A stretch of 57,055 bases of DNA from Rhodospirillales bacterium. Lineage in GTDB: Bacteria; Pseudomonadota; Alphaproteobacteria; CACIAM-22H2. The stretch spans positions 1 to 57,055 of the forward strand of contig CANFCX010000003.1 of the NCBI GenBank assembly GCA_947445225.1, written 5' to 3'. Numbering within the stretch: position 1 is the first letter of the stretch; each line of letters begins with the position of its first letter. The position numbers and the translations under genes were made by a program. This document shows positions 34,549-42,675 of the stretch, in pieces. Below the pieces are notes generated by a model. The model saw only the letters and a list, made by a program, of their open reading frames with translations, was not told the DNA's origin and did no database searches.

Positions 34549-35004
34549 ATGTTGAGGTTATCCAAGAAGCTCTTGTTCGCCATCGAGACGGTTTTGGACA
34601 TCGCCTACCACGCGGGGTCGGCGCCGGTCCGCAGCCCGGACATCACCCGCCGCCAGGGCATTCCGGCGCGCTCCCTGGAACCGGTTCTCCAGCATCTTGT
34701 GCGCGCCGGTGTGCTGACCGGCGTGCGCGGTCCGCGCGGGGGTTATCGCCTGGCGCGCGAGCGGCGGCGGATCACGCTGGGCGAAATCGTGCGCCTGGTG
34801 GGCGCGCTGGAAAAGACCAAGGACCCCATCTACGACGCCGCCGGTGCGCCGCTCGGCCACCGCGTCGTCCGCCCCTTGTGGCGGGAGTTGCAAGAGGAGC
34901 TGACGGAGCGGCTCGATGCCGTGACCATCGAGGATCTGTGCAAACGCGCCCGCGATGCCGGCGTCGAAAACGAAGCCGTGGCCGGTTATGACTACAGCAT
35001 CTGA
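34549..35004 (+). CDS. Rrf2-family transcriptional regulator without a Fe-S cluster motif
   Basis: The 151-residue winged-helix protein has the Rrf2 recognition helix and wing RSLEPVLQHLVRAGVLTGVRGPRGGYRLAR. The cysteine triad that ligates the cluster in IscR or NsrR is missing; the only cysteine is in DLCKRA near the C terminus. It therefore resembles CymR, the cysteine-metabolism repressor. cysK follows 36 bases downstream in the same direction, which suggests that it controls sulfur assimilation. It follows dut by ten bases. Confidence 0.88.
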   Translation: MLRLSKKLLFAIETVLDIAYHAGSAPVRSPDITRRQGIPARSLEPVLQHLVRAGVLTGVRGPRGGYRLARERRRITLGEIVRLVGALEKTKDPIYDAAGAPLGHRVVRPLWRELQEELTERLDAVTIEDLCKRARDAGVENEAVAGYDYSI

Positions 35005-35040
35005 CGGATCGGGAGCGGCGTTCGGAATCGGGAGGGTGCG

Positions 35041-36021
35041 ATGAACCCGCGCGAGGCGCCCGGCTTGGCCGCGCGGGGTGAATTCCGCGGCCGCATCTAC
35101 GAAACCATCGTCGATACCATCGGCGCCACGCCGCTGGTGCGGCTGCGCCGGATCGCCAAGAAAGCGGGCGCCGTCGCCGATGTCGTGGCCAAGCTCGAGT
35201 TTTTCAACCCGCTGGGTTCGGTGAAGGACCGCATCGGCGTTGCCATGATCGAGGCGGCCGAGGCCGCGGGCACGATCAAGGCCGGCACGGTGGTGATCGA
35301 ACCGACCTCCGGCAATACCGGGATCGCGTTGGCGTTCGTCTGCGCCGCCAAGGGGTATCGGTTGATCTTGATCATGCCGGAGAGCATGTCGGTGGAACGC
35401 CGCAAGATGTTGAAACTGCTGGGCGCCGAACTTGAATTGACGCCGGCGGCCGAAGGCATGCGCGGCGCCATCCGGCGGGCGGAGCAGCTTTTGAAGGAAA
35501 TGCCCGATGCCTTCATGCCCCAGCAATTCAACAATCCGGCGAACCCCGAGATTCATCGGCGCACGACGGCGGAGGAAATCTGGCGGGATACCGAAGGCCG
35601 CGTCGACGTCGTGGTCAGCGGCGTCGGCACCGGCGGAACCTTGACCGGCGTCGGCGAGGTGATCAAGCCGCGCCGGCCCGGCCTGCAGATGGTCGCGGTC
35701 GAGCCCGAGGATAGCCCGGTTCTGTCGGGTGGGGCGCCCGGTCCGCATAAGATTCAGGGCATTGGCGCCGGGTTCATTCCCGATATCCTGCGCCGCGACC
35801 TTATCGATGAAGTCATCCGCGTCGGCAACGCCACCGCGTTTGAAACCGCGCGCGAGGTCGCGCGCCTCGAGGGCATACCGGTTGGCATCTCCTCCGGCGC
35901 CGCCATCGCCGCCGGTCTCGAAATCGCCGCGCGCAAGACTATGGCCGGCAAATTGATCGTCGTCGTGGTACCGTCTTTCGCCGAACGTTATCTTTCCACC
36001 CCCCTTTTCGAAGGCCTGTGA
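35041..36021 (+). CDS. cysK: Cysteine synthase A (O-acetylserine sulfhydrylase)
   Basis: PLP enzyme that makes cysteine from O-acetylserine and sulfide. Of 326 residues, Lys62 in [10 protein letters not shown] binds [14 protein letters not shown] is the substrate loop, and [14 protein letters not shown] is the phosphate-binding loop. GISSGAA closes the active site. Compared with E. coli CysK there is an extra 20-residue N terminus. The gene lies between an Rrf2 regulator and a MoeB-like gene that starts one base after its stop. Confidence 0.94.
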   Translation: MNPREAPGLAARGEFRGRIYETIVDTIGATPLVRLRRIAKKAGAVADVVAKLEFFNPLGSVKDRIGVAMIEAAEAAGTIKAGTVVIEPTSGNTGIALAFVCAAKGYRLILIMPESMSVERRKMLKLLGAELELTPAAEGMRGAIRRAEQLLKEMPDAFMPQQFNNPANPEIHRRTTAEEIWRDTEGRVDVVVSGVGTGGTLTGVGEVIKPRRPGLQMVAVEPEDSPVLSGGAPGPHKIQGIGAGFIPDILRRDLIDEVIRVGNATAFETAREVARLEGIPVGISSGAAIAAGLEIAARKTMAGKLIVVVVPSFAERYLSTPLFEGL

Positions 36022-36022
36022 C

Positions 36023-36829
36023 ATGGAACTCAGCGAGCATCAGATCCACCGCTATGCGCGCCATCTGATCCTCGACGAAGTGGGCGAGGAAGGTCAGGCC
36101 AAGCTGTTGGCGGCGCGTGTGTTGGTGATCGGCGCGGGTGGTTTGGGTTCGCCCGTCTTGCTCTATTTGGCCGCGGCCGGCATCGGCACGCTTGGCTTCG
36201 TCGACAGCGACGTCGTTGAATTGTCGAACCTTCAGCGCCAAATCATCCACACCAATGACAGCATCGGCCGCGCGAAAGTGGATAGCGCGCTGGCCACGCT
36301 GCGCTCGGTCAATCCCGACATCACACTTGTCCCGCACCATTTCCGGCTGACGGTCGACAATGTGCGCGAATTGATCGCCGATTACGATCTGGTCGCCGAT
36401 GGCAGCGACAATTTCAGCACGCGGTATCTGCTGAACGACGCCTGCTACCTGGCGAAAAAGCCCCTGGTGTCGGCCGCCCTCCTGCGCTTCGAGGGCCAGC
36501 TTTCGACCTTCAAGGCACACCACCCCGGCGATGGGTTCCCGTGTTATCGGTGCATCTTTCGCGACCCGCCGCCGCCGGATTTGATTCCGCGCTGCGAGCA
36601 GGCCGGCATCCTGGGATCGGTGGCCGGGGTTCTGGGCACACTTCAGGCGACGGAGATCGTGAAAGAGGTCCTTGGTCTGGGCGACAGCCTCTCCGGCCAG
36701 TTGTTGATCTATGACGCTCTCTCTTCGGAATTCCGCAAGATCAAGGTCAAGCGCGACCCCGGCTGCCCGCTTTGCGGGTCGCAGGCGACGATCAAGGATT
36801 TGTCGCGCCACGAAAAGAAGCCGAATTGA
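36023..36829 (+). CDS. moeB: MoeB/ThiF/HesA-family adenylyltransferase
   Basis: Adenylates the C terminus of a ubiquitin-like sulfur carrier (MoaD, ThiS or a CysO-like protein) with ATP. The 268-residue protein has the nucleotide motif GAGGLGSPVLLYLAAAGIG (37-55), Arg and Asp positions in NLQRQIIH and DGSDNFSTRYLLND, two structural zinc CxxC pairs (174/177 and 248/251) and a candidate catalytic Cys191. It lacks the C-terminal rhodanese domain. Tight linkage to cysK hints at sulfur supply rather than molybdopterin synthesis alone, which is an inference. Confidence 0.92.
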   Translation: MELSEHQIHRYARHLILDEVGEEGQAKLLAARVLVIGAGGLGSPVLLYLAAAGIGTLGFVDSDVVELSNLQRQIIHTNDSIGRAKVDSALATLRSVNPDITLVPHHFRLTVDNVRELIADYDLVADGSDNFSTRYLLNDACYLAKKPLVSAALLRFEGQLSTFKAHHPGDGFPCYRCIFRDPPPPDLIPRCEQAGILGSVAGVLGTLQATEIVKEVLGLGDSLSGQLLIYDALSSEFRKIKVKRDPGCPLCGSQATIKDLSRHEKKPN

Positions 36830-36875
36830 GACCGCGTCGAGTTTGATCTCGACGGTACGCGACCCCGGACATGAC

Positions 36876-37811
36876 ATGACCACCGACCGACTTCGCATCG
36901 GCACGCGCGGTTCCCCCCTCGCGCTGGCCCAGGCCGATGAAACACGCCGGCGGCTCATCGCCGCGCACCCGGCCTTGGCCGAGGCCGGCGCCATCGACAT
37001 CGTTGTCATCAAGACGACGGGCGACAACGTGGTCGATCGGCCGCTTGCCGATGTCGGCGGCAAGGGTTTGTTCACCAAGGAAATCGACGAGGCGCTGTTG
37101 GCCGGGGTCGTCGATCTCGGCGTGCACTCGACCAAAGACATGCCAACCATCCTTCCCGACGGACTCATCCTCGCCACCGTGCTGCCCCGGCAGGACCCCC
37201 GCGACGTGTTGATCGCTCCGGGCGCGCGTTCCCTGCGCGAGTTGCCGGCGAACGCGTCGCTCGGCACTTCATCGCCGCGGCGCCAGGCGCAGGTCCTTGC
37301 GTTGCGTCCCGATCTTCGCGTGTTGCCCCTGCGCGGCAATGTGCAGACTCGTTTGCGCAAGGTCGGCGAGGGCGCGGTTGGCGCCACGCTGCTGGCTCTG
37401 GCCGGGCTGCGGCGTCTTGGCCTTCCCGACGACACCGGCGCGATCCTCGAAGCCAGCGAAATGCTGCCGGCGGTGGCGCAAGGGGCCATCGGATTGGAAT
37501 GCCGCGAAAGCGATTCCCGCGTGCGGGCCTTGATCCAACCCTTGAACGACGGCCCCAGCTTCATCGCCATAACCGCCGAACGCGCCATGCTGGCGGTGCT
37601 CGACGGCTCCTGCCGCACGCCAATCGGCGGGCTCGCCGAGGTCGACGGAAGCCGGATCGTTCTGCGCGGGCTGCTCGCGCGGCCGGACGGGTCCGGCCTG
37701 TGGCGGGCGGAGCGATCCGGGGCCGCCGCCGACGCCGCCGCGATCGGCCGGGACCTCGGCGCGGCCCTGCGCGCCGCCGCCGGAGCCGATTACGCCGCGC
37801 TCACCGGATGA
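36876..37811 (+). CDS. hemC: Hydroxymethylbilane synthase (porphobilinogen deaminase)
   Basis: Polymerises four porphobilinogens into the linear tetrapyrrole precursor of haem. The 311-residue protein shows RIGTRGSPLALAQA, the basic-residue loops VHSTKDMPT and SPRRQAQVLALRPDL, and the dipyrromethane-binding Cys246 in LDGSCRTPIGG. hemD follows six bases later. In many relatives hemC stands divergently next to tsaD; here tsaD is about 17 kb away. Confidence 0.96.
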   Translation: MTTDRLRIGTRGSPLALAQADETRRRLIAAHPALAEAGAIDIVVIKTTGDNVVDRPLADVGGKGLFTKEIDEALLAGVVDLGVHSTKDMPTILPDGLILATVLPRQDPRDVLIAPGARSLRELPANASLGTSSPRRQAQVLALRPDLRVLPLRGNVQTRLRKVGEGAVGATLLALAGLRRLGLPDDTGAILEASEMLPAVAQGAIGLECRESDSRVRALIQPLNDGPSFIAITAERAMLAVLDGSCRTPIGGLAEVDGSRIVLRGLLARPDGSGLWRAERSGAAADAAAIGRDLGAALRAAAGADYAALTG

Positions 37812-37817
37812 AGCGGC

Positions 37818-38540
37818 ATGCGTGTCCTCATCACCCGGCCGCGCGAGGATGCCGAGAGCCTGGCGGCGATTCTCGGCGAACGCGGAATCGATGCTCTGGT
37901 CGAACCGCTCCTCGAGATTCGTTTGCTGCCCGATGCCGTGGTTACGCTTGACGGCGTGCAGGCCGTTCTTCTGACCAGCGCCAATGGCGCCCGGGCGTTT
38001 GGCGGGCTCTGCGACCGGCGCGATGTGCCGGTCTTCGCCGTCGGCGCTGCCACGGCGAGGACGGCGCGCGACCTCGGATTTTCCAACGTCCATAGCGCCG
38101 GTGGCGATATCGGCGACCTGGCGCACCTCGCCGCCGCGCGCCTCGATCCGCGGGCCGGGGCTTTGCTTCATGTCGCCGGAACCGAAATCGCGGGCGACCT
38201 TTCGGGCATTTTGGGTGGACGGGGTTTTTCGGTCAGGCGGGCGACGCTCTACGAGGCACGCCCGGTAGCGGCTCTTTCCAGCCGGGTGATGGCGGCGATG
38301 GCGGATGGTTCCCTCGACGCCGCCCTGTTTTTCTCTCCCCGGACGGCGTCCGCCTTTGTTAATTTGGCGCGGGGGGCGGATGTGGCGGAGAAATGCGCGA
38401 CCATCGACGCAATCTGCTTGAGTGCTGCCGTCTCCAAGGCGTTGGAAGGCCTGACCTGGCGGTCGCGGCGCGTGGCGGACCGGCCGGACCAGGCTTCTCT
38501 GCTCGCCTGCCTTCAACATTCGCTGGAGGATCGGGCCTAA
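37818..38540 (+). CDS. hemD: Uroporphyrinogen-III synthase
   Basis: Closes hydroxymethylbilane with inversion of ring D. Sequence conservation in this family is low. The call rests on the N-terminal VLITRPREDAESLA, VLLTSANGARAF, the FAVGAATARTARDLGF turn, FFSPRTASAFV and ICLSAAVSKAL, all in the order of the two-domain HemD fold, and on its position directly after hemC. The length of 240 residues is normal. Confidence 0.92.
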   Translation: MRVLITRPREDAESLAAILGERGIDALVEPLLEIRLLPDAVVTLDGVQAVLLTSANGARAFGGLCDRRDVPVFAVGAATARTARDLGFSNVHSAGGDIGDLAHLAAARLDPRAGALLHVAGTEIAGDLSGILGGRGFSVRRATLYEARPVAALSSRVMAAMADGSLDAALFFSPRTASAFVNLARGADVAEKCATIDAICLSAAVSKALEGLTWRSRRVADRPDQASLLACLQHSLEDRA

Positions 38541-38595
38541 TGCCTGGGATTCCCCCTCTGCGCGGAACAAGGCGAGCGCGTTCGGGGCCATGCCG

Positions 38596-39798
38596 ATGAC
38601 CGACGCGCCGCCAACACCCGTGCCGGAGGCGCCGGCGACGGCCGTCTCGGAAAAACCGAACGCGCCGATCGCCAAACCGGCGGCCGACCATTCCGCACGC
38701 GGACTGCGCTGGACGGGTGCCGCGGTTCTCGTCACCGCCACCCTCGGCCTGGCCGCCTATTTCGCGACGATGCCCCCGGCACCGCCGCCTCCCGCACCGC
38801 CGCCTCCCGCACCGCCGCCGACCGCGCCGCCGAATATCGTGTCCGTGCCGCCCGCGATCGATCCTGAGTTGATATCGCGGCTCGCGCGTATCGAGGCGCG
38901 GCTGGCCGAGCCGCCACCCCGCGAACCCGTCGGTGTTTCGGCGGCGGAGACTGCCGCGTTGGCGCAGCGTCTGGCGGCCGTGGAGCTTGCCGCGACCGAA
39001 AGTCGAACGTTTGCCGCCGCCGTCGAATCACTTCGCCGCGACCTTGCCGCCGCGGAGATCAAGCGCGCGACCGAGGCGGGTGGGCTCGCAACACAACTGG
39101 CGGCGATAGACGTCCCGGCGGAACAGGTTTCCGAACCGCGGCTGCGGGCAATCGAAGAGAGGGTCGCCGGTCTGGCGGCTTCGATCGAGGCGATGCGCGG
39201 CGAGGTAGCCGCCGCCGCCAAGGTGCTGGCCGAGCGCGCCCAGGCCGATACCGGCTCCGCCGCGCGTCAGGCCTCAGTCGAGGCGCGGATGGCGGCGACG
39301 CAGATCGCTTTGCGACTCCGCGCGGGTTTGAGCATCGGGGCGCCCTTCGCCGCCGATTTGGCCGCTTCACGCGCGGCTTGGTCCGGTAATCCGACGGTGC
39401 TGCGGCTGCTGGCGTCGTTGGACGCCCACGCCGACAGGGGACTGCCCACCATCGAGGTCCTGCGTGTTCGTTTCCAGCGCGTCGCCGGAGAGGCGATGGC
39501 GGCGGCAATTGTCCCGGCCGACCCGAATTGGGCGAGTGGGTTTCTGCGCCGGCTGGTTTCCGCCATCAGCATCCGGCCGGTCGGCGATGTCGCCGGAAGC
39601 GACGCCGCGGCGGTTGTCGCGCGCACCGAGGTCAGACTCGCCGCCAACGACCTGCCGGGGGCGGTGGCCGTGTTGGCGGAAATCGCCGAGTCGCCGGTCG
39701 CGGCGGCGGTCGGGCCGTGGCTCACGGTCGCACGCGCGCGTCTGGCGGCGGAAATGGCGGTTCAGGCCATGCTGGCCGACGCCAGTCAACTTCCCTAG
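38596..39798 (+). CDS. Mitofilin-like (COG4223) inner-membrane protein
   Basis: The 400-residue protein has a short cytoplasmic N terminus, one transmembrane helix (about residues 36-56), a proline-rich stretch, then a long alanine/glutamate-rich coiled coil (about 85-225) and a globular helical end with LRAGLSIGAPFAADLA and LSAISIRP-like segments. This is the layout of alphaproteobacterial relatives of mitochondrial Mic60, encoded between hemD and hemY in many genomes. They may shape or tether the inner membrane. The start was chosen three codons in for a better spaced CGGGG; the upstream ATG is equally possible. Confidence 0.88.
   Translation: MTDAPPTPVPEAPATAVSEKPNAPIAKPAADHSARGLRWTGAAVLVTATLGLAAYFATMPPAPPPPAPPPPAPPPTAPPNIVSVPPAIDPELISRLARIEARLAEPPPREPVGVSAAETAALAQRLAAVELAATESRTFAAAVESLRRDLAAAEIKRATEAGGLATQLAAIDVPAEQVSEPRLRAIEERVAGLAASIEAMRGEVAAAAKVLAERAQADTGSAARQASVEARMAATQIALRLRAGLSIGAPFAADLAASRAAWSGNPTVLRLLASLDAHADRGLPTIEVLRVRFQRVAGEAMAAAIVPADPNWASGFLRRLVSAISIRPVGDVAGSDAAAVVARTEVRLAANDLPGAVAVLAEIAESPVAAAVGPWLTVARARLAAEMAVQAMLADASQLP
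38779..38823 (+). repeat. 15-bp tandem repeat encoding a proline-rich linker
   Basis: The unit GCACCGCCGCCTCCC occurs twice in full and a third time diverged, encoding APPPP steps directly after the transmembrane helix of the mitofilin-like protein. Such a tract can vary in copy number between strains without shifting the frame. Confidence 0.7.
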
Positions 39799-39809
39799 TC
39801 CGGGAAAAC

Positions 39810-41192
39810 ATGGTCCGCGCGCTCGGTTACTTCATCCTTCTGGCGGCGGTGATGGCCGCCGTCGCCTGGTTCGCCGACCGCCCGGGCGAAGTCACCATCG
39901 TATGGCAGGGTTGGCGCATCGACGCGACGGTCGGCATGGTTGTGCTAGCCGTCGGCATCGTCGCTGTTGTCGCCGCCGCGGTGCATCACCTCTGGTGGCG
40001 AATTCGGCGGCTGCCGCGTGATTGGGCGCGGCGCCGGCACGATCATCGGCGGCGGCGCGGCTATCTGGCCTTGACCCAGGGCATGGTCGCGGTCGCGGCC
40101 GGCGATCCGGACGAGGCGCAGCGGCAGGCGCGGCGCGCCGATGTCCTGCTCTCCGAGCCGCCCCTGACCATGCTGCTATCGGCCCAGGCGGCCCAGCTCA
40201 TGGGCGACGACAACGCCGCCAATCGCTATTTCACCGCGATGCTCGAACGGCCGGAGACGGCTTTCCTCGGCTTGCGCGGCTTGCTCATGGGGGCGATGCG
40301 CCGGGGCGACCGAAAAGCCGCGCTTGACCTTGCCCGCCGCGCCCGATTGTTGAGGCCGCGAACGCCATGGGTGCTGACCACACTCTTTGAGTTGGAGACC
40401 ACGGCCGGCGAGTTGGCGGCGGCGGAGCTGACCCTGGGCGACGCCATCGACAATGGGGCGTTCGCCGCGGCGGCGGGCCGGCGCAAACGTGCGGTCCTTT
40501 TGGCCGAAAAGAGCCGCGTTGACGACGCCGCCGGGCGTGCGGCTGACGCTTTGGCGGCGGCCAAACAGGCGGTCGCGGCCGATCCGACGCTGGTGCCGGC
40601 GGCGGCGCGCTGGTCGCGCCTGCTCGCGGCCTCCGGGCGCACCCGGAAGGCGGCGAAGGTTGCCGAGGCCGCCTATGCGCTCTCGCCGCATCCCGACCTG
40701 GTGCAGGCCTTTCTCGGGGCGCGCGGCGAAACCGATCCGGTGTTGCGCTACCAGCGCGTGGAAGGCCTATCGCGATCGGCGCCCGACCACCCGGAAAGCC
40801 GCTTTGCGCTCGCCGAAGCAGCACTTGCCGCACGTTTGTGGGGGGAGGCGCGCCGGCATCTGGCCGCGCTGAACGGTCATCTCGAGGCGCGGCATTGCCG
40901 GTTGATGGCGCAGGTCGAGGAAGGGGAACACGCCAATCGCCAGGCCGCCGCCCTGTGGCTGGCCCGCGCCGCCGGCGGTGGCGCCGACGGGGCCGCGCCG
41001 GACCCGACTTGGGTATGCGGAAGCTGCGGCGCCGTCGCCGCGTTTTGGACCGCGCTCTGCGGACATTGCGGCAATTTCGACACGCTCGCCTGGCGCGAAC
41101 CGGGTTGGATCGCGCCGAAGGTTAGCGGAGCCCCGCCGCCCCTGCTTGCGGCCGCGAGCACGGCGACACCCGGCTCGGAGCCCGCGGCATGA
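39810..41192 (+). CDS. hemY: HemY-family TPR membrane protein with C-terminal zinc ribbon
   Basis: The 460-residue protein carries the HemY_N domain: two transmembrane helices (about residues 4-22 and 40-62), then helical TPR-like repeats. The C terminus has a zinc ribbon (VCGSCG and LCGHCGNFD). It is linked to haem synthesis by genome position; the molecular role is unclear, and it is not the protoporphyrinogen oxidase that has also been called HemY. The start codon follows the mitofilin-like gene by 11 bases, and the stop overlaps the next gene as ATGA. Confidence 0.93.
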   Translation: MVRALGYFILLAAVMAAVAWFADRPGEVTIVWQGWRIDATVGMVVLAVGIVAVVAAAVHHLWWRIRRLPRDWARRRHDHRRRRGYLALTQGMVAVAAGDPDEAQRQARRADVLLSEPPLTMLLSAQAAQLMGDDNAANRYFTAMLERPETAFLGLRGLLMGAMRRGDRKAALDLARRARLLRPRTPWVLTTLFELETTAGELAAAELTLGDAIDNGAFAAAAGRRKRAVLLAEKSRVDDAAGRAADALAAAKQAVAADPTLVPAAARWSRLLAASGRTRKAAKVAEAAYALSPHPDLVQAFLGARGETDPVLRYQRVEGLSRSAPDHPESRFALAEAALAARLWGEARRHLAALNGHLEARHCRLMAQVEEGEHANRQAAALWLARAAGGGADGAAPDPTWVCGSCGAVAAFWTALCGHCGNFDTLAWREPGWIAPKVSGAPPPLLAAASTATPGSEPAA

Positions 41193-42664
41193 GCGGAAAG
41201 CCGGCGGCACCGCCGGCAGAGCGTTCCGCCGCTTTCGAGGGCACGGTTCTCGAGGGCAGGTCGGGCCGCGCGCCCGCCTCCCTGGCCGATGCCAGTCGCA
41301 TCGCCGAGGCGGAAAAACTTTATGCCCAGGGTGTCGCCCTGCATCGCGCTCGCAAATTCGACGACGCGGCGAAGTTCTACGACCGGGCGCTCAAGCTGAA
41401 TCCCGATATGCCCCATGGCTACAACAATCTCGGCGTCCTCCTCCGCACCCAGCGCAAATACGCGGCCGCGATCGCGGTCTATCAGTTGGGGTTAAGGGCC
41501 GATGTGGACAATCCGGGCATTTATTCCAATCTCGGGAACGCCCTCAAGGACGCAGGCCGATTCGACGAGGCGGTCGCGGCGCATCGGCACGCCGTGACGC
41601 TGGCGCCAACCTCGCCCGATACACTGAACAACCTGGCGATCGCCCTGAAGGCAGCGGGGCGGTTTCGGGAAGCGCTCGACGGCTTCGAGCAGGTCATCGC
41701 GCTCAAGCCATCACACCTCGATGCGCAATGGGATCGGGCGCTGCTCCTGCTGCATCACGGCGATTTGGCGCGCGGTTTCCCAGCCTATGAATCGCGGTGG
41801 CGGCTGCGCGACGTCAAGGCGCCGGCTTTCGAGCAGCCGCGGTGGGACGGCACGCCCTTCCCCGGAAAAACGATCCTGCTGTTCGGCGAACAGGGTTTCG
41901 GCGACACCATTCAATTCGTCCGTTATGCGGCGCGCGTGAAGGCATTGGGCGGGACCGTCTTTGTGGAATGTCGTCCCGGCCTCGGCCGGTTGTTCGAGGG
42001 AACCGCGGGCGTGGATCGTGTTTTCGAACGGGGATCTGGGCTGCCCGCCTTTGACCTGCAATGCCCGTTGATGTCGCTGCCCGCGGTCATGGGAACCGAT
42101 GCCGCGACCATTCCGTCGGATGTTCCCTATCTTCAGGTCAGCGCGGCGGCCATCGCCAAGGCCCGTGCCAGACTCGATTCCCCCGGTAAAGCGTTCCGCA
42201 TCGGCATCGTCTGGGCCGGCAGCCCCACCCACAAGAACGATCACAACCGCTCGCTCGAGCTGGAGCCGTTTCTTCGCCTCCTCGAGGTGCCCGGCACGCG
42301 GCTGTTCAGCTTGCAAAAGGGGCCGGCGCGCGGCCAACTCGCCGCCCTGGGTCTGGATTCCGTCGTCACCGATCTCGACGCCGCCATCGGCGATTTCACC
42401 GACACGGCCGCTTTTATCTGCGCGCTCGATCTGGTGGTGACGGTCGACAGCGCCGTCGCCCACCTTGCCGGCGCGCTGGGCCGGCCGGCCTGGGTGATGG
42501 TGCCCTTCGTCCCGGATTGGCGATGGATGGAGGGCATCGCCCATTCGCCGTGGTATCCGAGCCTGCGCCTGTTCCGGCAGCCGGGCCATGGGGATTGGTC
42601 CGCGGTCGTGGGGGACATCGTGGCCGCGCTGAACCAGGCCGTGGCCGCGAACCCCGGGGTTTGA
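41189..42664 (+). CDS. TPR protein with glycosyltransferase (heptosyltransferase-like) domain, first of two
   Basis: The 491-residue protein has an N-terminal disordered segment, about four to five tetratricopeptide repeats (about residues 35-210; for example FDDAAKFYDRALKLNPDMP), and a C-terminal GT-B-like domain related to ADP-heptose and O-GlcNAc-type transferases. Its hallmarks are LLFGEQGFGDTIQFVRYA, IVWAGSPTHKNDHNRS and VDSAVAHLAGALGRPAWV. Substrate and acceptor are unknown. It is coupled to hemY by ATGA and lies next to a paralogue with the same design. Confidence 0.86.
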   Translation: MSGKPAAPPAERSAAFEGTVLEGRSGRAPASLADASRIAEAEKLYAQGVALHRARKFDDAAKFYDRALKLNPDMPHGYNNLGVLLRTQRKYAAAIAVYQLGLRADVDNPGIYSNLGNALKDAGRFDEAVAAHRHAVTLAPTSPDTLNNLAIALKAAGRFREALDGFEQVIALKPSHLDAQWDRALLLLHHGDLARGFPAYESRWRLRDVKAPAFEQPRWDGTPFPGKTILLFGEQGFGDTIQFVRYAARVKALGGTVFVECRPGLGRLFEGTAGVDRVFERGSGLPAFDLQCPLMSLPAVMGTDAATIPSDVPYLQVSAAAIAKARARLDSPGKAFRIGIVWAGSPTHKNDHNRSLELEPFLRLLEVPGTRLFSLQKGPARGQLAALGLDSVVTDLDAAIGDFTDTAAFICALDLVVTVDSAVAHLAGALGRPAWVMVPFVPDWRWMEGIAHSPWYPSLRLFRQPGHGDWSAVVGDIVAALNQAVAANPGV

Positions 42665-42675
42665 GCGACGCGTTC

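Noticed and set aside
36023-36829. MoeB-like gene as a ubiquitin-activating system of an antiphage (CBASS/Bil-type) cluster
   Set aside because: No JAB peptidase, E2-like or cyclase/effector genes are nearby. The neighbours are cysK and hemC, pointing to sulfur metabolism.
38779-38823. Short tandem repeat as a CRISPR-like array
   Set aside because: Units are 15 bp, directly adjacent without spacers, in frame within a coding region and encode a proline linker.
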